From: Oscillospiraceae bacterium | Lineage (GTDB): Bacteria; Bacillota; Clostridia; Christensenellales; Aristaeellaceae | Assembly: GCA_031282605.1 (NCBI GenBank) | Contig: JAITDK010000143.1 | Location: 1-8,120, forward strand | Length of the DNA: 8,120 nucleotides | Direction of reading: 5' to 3' | Shown here: positions 6,357 through 8,120 of the stretch, piece by piece | Numbering within the stretch: position 1 is the stretch's first letter | How the letters are laid out: each line of letters starts with the position of its first letter | Program-made: the position numbers and the translations under genes | Notes under the pieces: model-generated | Seen by the model: the letters and a program-made list of their open reading frames with translations, nothing else | Told to the model about the DNA's origin: nothing | Databases searched by the model: none

Positions 6357-7842
6357 CGCTCATCAACCCCGTTTCGTCCGCGCCGCCAGACTTCCGGCGT
6401 TTTATCGCGCGTATAACGGCGATTATCATCGCAAGCGATACCGCCGCCGTCAGTATCCAGCCCAGGTTGTCCTTGAGTATCTCGTTGCGGTAGCGTTTGA
6501 ACGCTATCGAATAATACTGCCGGTTCATACCCAGCTTGAGGTAGCGCATTGCGGTCTTGTTGTCGCCCGCCGTCAGATACGCCTTGCCAATACCGACGTT
6601 GGCCAGCTCGAGGTTCTCATTCAGGCGCAGCACGTCGCGCCACTTGTCAACGGCCTGGGTCTCGTCGCCGTCGAAGCGCAGCCCGACCGCCTCGTTGATC
6701 AGCGCGCCGTACGCCGTCGGTTCGAATACCGTTATGTCTCCGCGCACATAGTCCAGCGCGAGCAGGCGCTGCGAACCATCGGCGGCCTTCGCGTACTCTA
6801 TCGCGGCTGGCGAGCGGAACGTTCCCGCCACTCCGCCCAATCCGCCGAATACGTACAGCAGGTCGCCCTCGCGGTCATACGTGAATATCCGCCCGCGCTG
6901 TGAATCCAGCAGCGAGTATATCCCGCGGCCTTGATAGGCGACATCGACTATGCGCGAAACCCCGGAGTAGGATCCCGACTCGACGCCCGCTATGTCGCCG
7001 CCCAGGTTGTTGGATACGCCCGCTATCGCGACGTCCTCGCCCTTCGGATTCAGGCGGCGCACAGCCTTCACGCCCAGCGGATCCATGTTGGACGCGTATA
7101 CGAAACCGTACGGATCGACGTCCAGCCCGGTGAATTCCGTCGGCACGAACAGCCGTGTATTGGCGCGCTCCTGCTTGCTGGCGATCGCGCGCCAGAATCT
7201 CTGCCACAGCGAGACCGTCACGTTGATCGTGCCAAAGAATCCGGTGAACGCGCCGTCCGGCTCGAACACCATTATACCCTGAAACATATTCTGCGCTACG
7301 ACGTACACCCTATCGGCGTAATCAACCGCCACCCGCAGAGGCGTGAACACAAAGTCGTCGGGCAGCGCGTCGTGCGACGGGTTCTCGAATATCTTGACCA
7401 CACCGCGCAGATCCGGATCGAGCACGACTATCCGCCTGTTCTTGGAATCCGCGACGTATAACTCGCCGCTATCCGACAGCGCGAGTCCCGCCGGGGCGGA
7501 GAACCGGTCGGTTACGCCGTTGTTGTCAAACTCCGTAATGATCGTTTCGGCGCGCGTCATGGTGGCGTTCGTTACGACGACACGGTTGTTCCCCGTGTCC
7601 GCGATGAACAGCCGCCCATCGTCCGACGCGGCTATATCCCTGGGCTGGCTGAGCGGCGCTATGCCCAGCGACGCGCCGTTGACTATCGTCCCCGGCAGGT
7701 ACGGCGCGGGCGTGAGCACGACGTTCCGGCGATAGTCGTAGGTGTATGACTGGTACGGCGAGGCGTCGGCGAACGCCGATACCTGTGTCAACATAACGGC
7801 AACAACGGATATGATCGCAACCAACCGGCGTGAGTTCGACAT
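6349..7842 (-). CDS. Secreted NHL-repeat beta-propeller protein with TPR-like segment and C-terminal membrane anchor
   Basis: The product has 497 residues. Residues 1-25 are a signal peptide (SNSRR, hydrophobic core, cleavage near SAFA). NHL-type blades are seen at about 67-90 (QPRDIAASDDGRLFIADTGN), 117-140, 167-193, 236-265, 297-323 and 345-373, with the usual pattern of a hydrophobic strand, an Asp-Gly turn and a VADS/IADTGNNR element. This fits a six-bladed propeller, a fold that mostly binds ligands or proteins. Residues 381-440 look like one to two TPR helical pairs (NEAVGLRF, ANVGIGKAYLTAGDNKTAMR). A helix at 460-480 followed by KRRK gives a C-terminal anchor, so the propeller and TPR segment should lie outside the membrane. 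The start is fixed by a tandem ribosome binding site (AAAGGAGGGAGG, 7849-7860) 6 nt upstream. The next gene, YIP1, begins inside its last codons, implying linked function. An enzymatic role (gluconolactonase-like) is possible but unsupported. Confidence 0.92.
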   Translation of the reverse strand: MSNSRRLVAIISVVAVMLTQVSAFADASPYQSYTYDYRRNVVLTPAPYLPGTIVNGASLGIAPLSQPRDIAASDDGRLFIADTGNNRVVVTNATMTRAETIITEFDNNGVTDRFSAPAGLALSDSGELYVADSKNRRIVVLDPDLRGVVKIFENPSHDALPDDFVFTPLRVAVDYADRVYVVAQNMFQGIMVFEPDGAFTGFFGTINVTVSLWQRFWRAIASKQERANTRLFVPTEFTGLDVDPYGFVYASNMDPLGVKAVRRLNPKGEDVAIAGVSNNLGGDIAGVESGSYSGVSRIVDVAYQGRGIYSLLDSQRGRIFTYDREGDLLYVFGGLGGVAGTFRSPAAIEYAKAADGSQRLLALDYVRGDITVFEPTAYGALINEAVGLRFDGDETQAVDKWRDVLRLNENLELANVGIGKAYLTAGDNKTAMRYLKLGMNRQYYSIAFKRYRNEILKDNLGWILTAAVSLAMIIAVIRAIKRRKSGGADETGLMSDA

Positions 7843-7893
7843 GCCGCGCCTCCCTCCTTTAATCGATTATTCCTTCAACCATTCTTCGGTTCG
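7843..7893 (-). other. Short spacer between permease and NHL gene with tandem ribosome binding site
   Basis: The 51-bp gap holds the AAAGGAGGGAGG site at 7849-7860 for the NHL gene. I see no hairpin with T-run and no convincing promoter, so the NHL gene is probably transcribed together with the permease upstream. Confidence 0.45.
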
Positions 7894-8120
7894 TCAGTCC
7901 TTCATCCCCGACGTGGTCATGGTCTCCAATATCCGCGACTGCGCGAACAAGAAGAACGTAATCGGTATCGCGGCGATTATCAGTGCGACAGCCGCGCTCG
8001 CCCCGGCGCGCTGCGCTCCGCCCGCCGCGATCTGCTGCATGGCGTACTGGAGGGGTTTGAGCTGCTCGTCGCGCAGGAACAGGTATCCCGTGTTGCCCCA
8101 CATCGACTGAAACTGGAATA
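7894..8120 (-). CDS. Carbohydrate ABC transporter permease, MalG type, partial (N-terminus beyond the right edge)
   Basis: Only the last 74 codons are present; the frame stays open to the window edge, upstream of an internal ATG at 8103, so that ATG should not be taken as the start. The segment reads FQSMWGNTGYLFLRDEQLKP, a short loop, one membrane helix (ALIIAAIPITFFLFAQ) and the tail RILETMTTSGMKD. This matches the C-terminus of MalG-type sugar permeases, in particular the Paenibacillus-type subgroup ending in a TMxxSGxK motif. The EAA loop and the other helices are outside the window. It lies 51 bp upstream of the NHL gene on the same strand. Its tail differs from that of the other MalG-type permease here (ERSGIVG), so it belongs to a different permease lineage and is not a recent duplicate. 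Confidence 0.85.
   Translation of the reverse strand, partial: FQFQSMWGNTGYLFLRDEQLKPLQYAMQQIAAGGAQRAGASAAVALIIAAIPITFFLFAQSRILETMTTSGMKD

Noticed and set aside
7894..8103. Stand-alone small protein starting at the ATG at 8103
   Set aside because: The frame continues upstream to the window edge with permease-like sequence, so this is an internal methionine.

Overview
The window looks like part of one minus-strand operon from a moderately GC-rich Gram-positive bacterium, probably a Bacillota lineage (Paenibacillaceae-like or an uncultured Clostridia). The reasons are the very strong AAGGAGG-type ribosome binding sites before most genes, the tight or overlapping gene spacing, and proteins that closely resemble Paenibacillus-type sugar ABC permeases and their usual neighbours. 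The assignment rests on recognition alone; no taxonomic search was possible. No RNA gene, mobile element, CRISPR array or clear terminator was seen.

In the direction of transcription (high to low coordinates) the layout is as follows. (1) The C-terminal end of a MalG-type sugar ABC permease enters at the right edge. (2) A secreted NHL beta-propeller protein with a TPR-like segment and a C-terminal membrane anchor follows. (3) Next is a five-helix YIP1-family membrane protein that overlaps the NHL gene by 8 bp. (4) Then comes a large membrane-anchored protein of about 865 residues that I recognise as the DUF5696 type, with an architecture like a glycoside hydrolase. (5) A MalF-type permease overlaps it by 4 bp (ATGA). 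(6) A MalG-type permease starts about 12 bp later. (7) After a 70-bp gap, a secreted protein of unknown family begins and runs off the left edge.

A working model, which is inference, is a carbohydrate capture and import locus. The secreted protein and the NHL propeller would sit outside the membrane. The DUF5696 protein would process or bind a glycan at the cell surface, YIP1 would act as a membrane partner, and two permease sets would import the products. No ATPase and no recognisable solute-binding protein lie inside the window. They may be beyond its edges, or a shared MsmK/MalK-type ATPase may serve the permeases.

The most interesting part is the NHL-TPR / YIP1 / DUF5696 trio placed between two sets of permease genes. 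To my knowledge these three proteins have no established joint function, and their coupling by overlapping genes suggests a single membrane machine.
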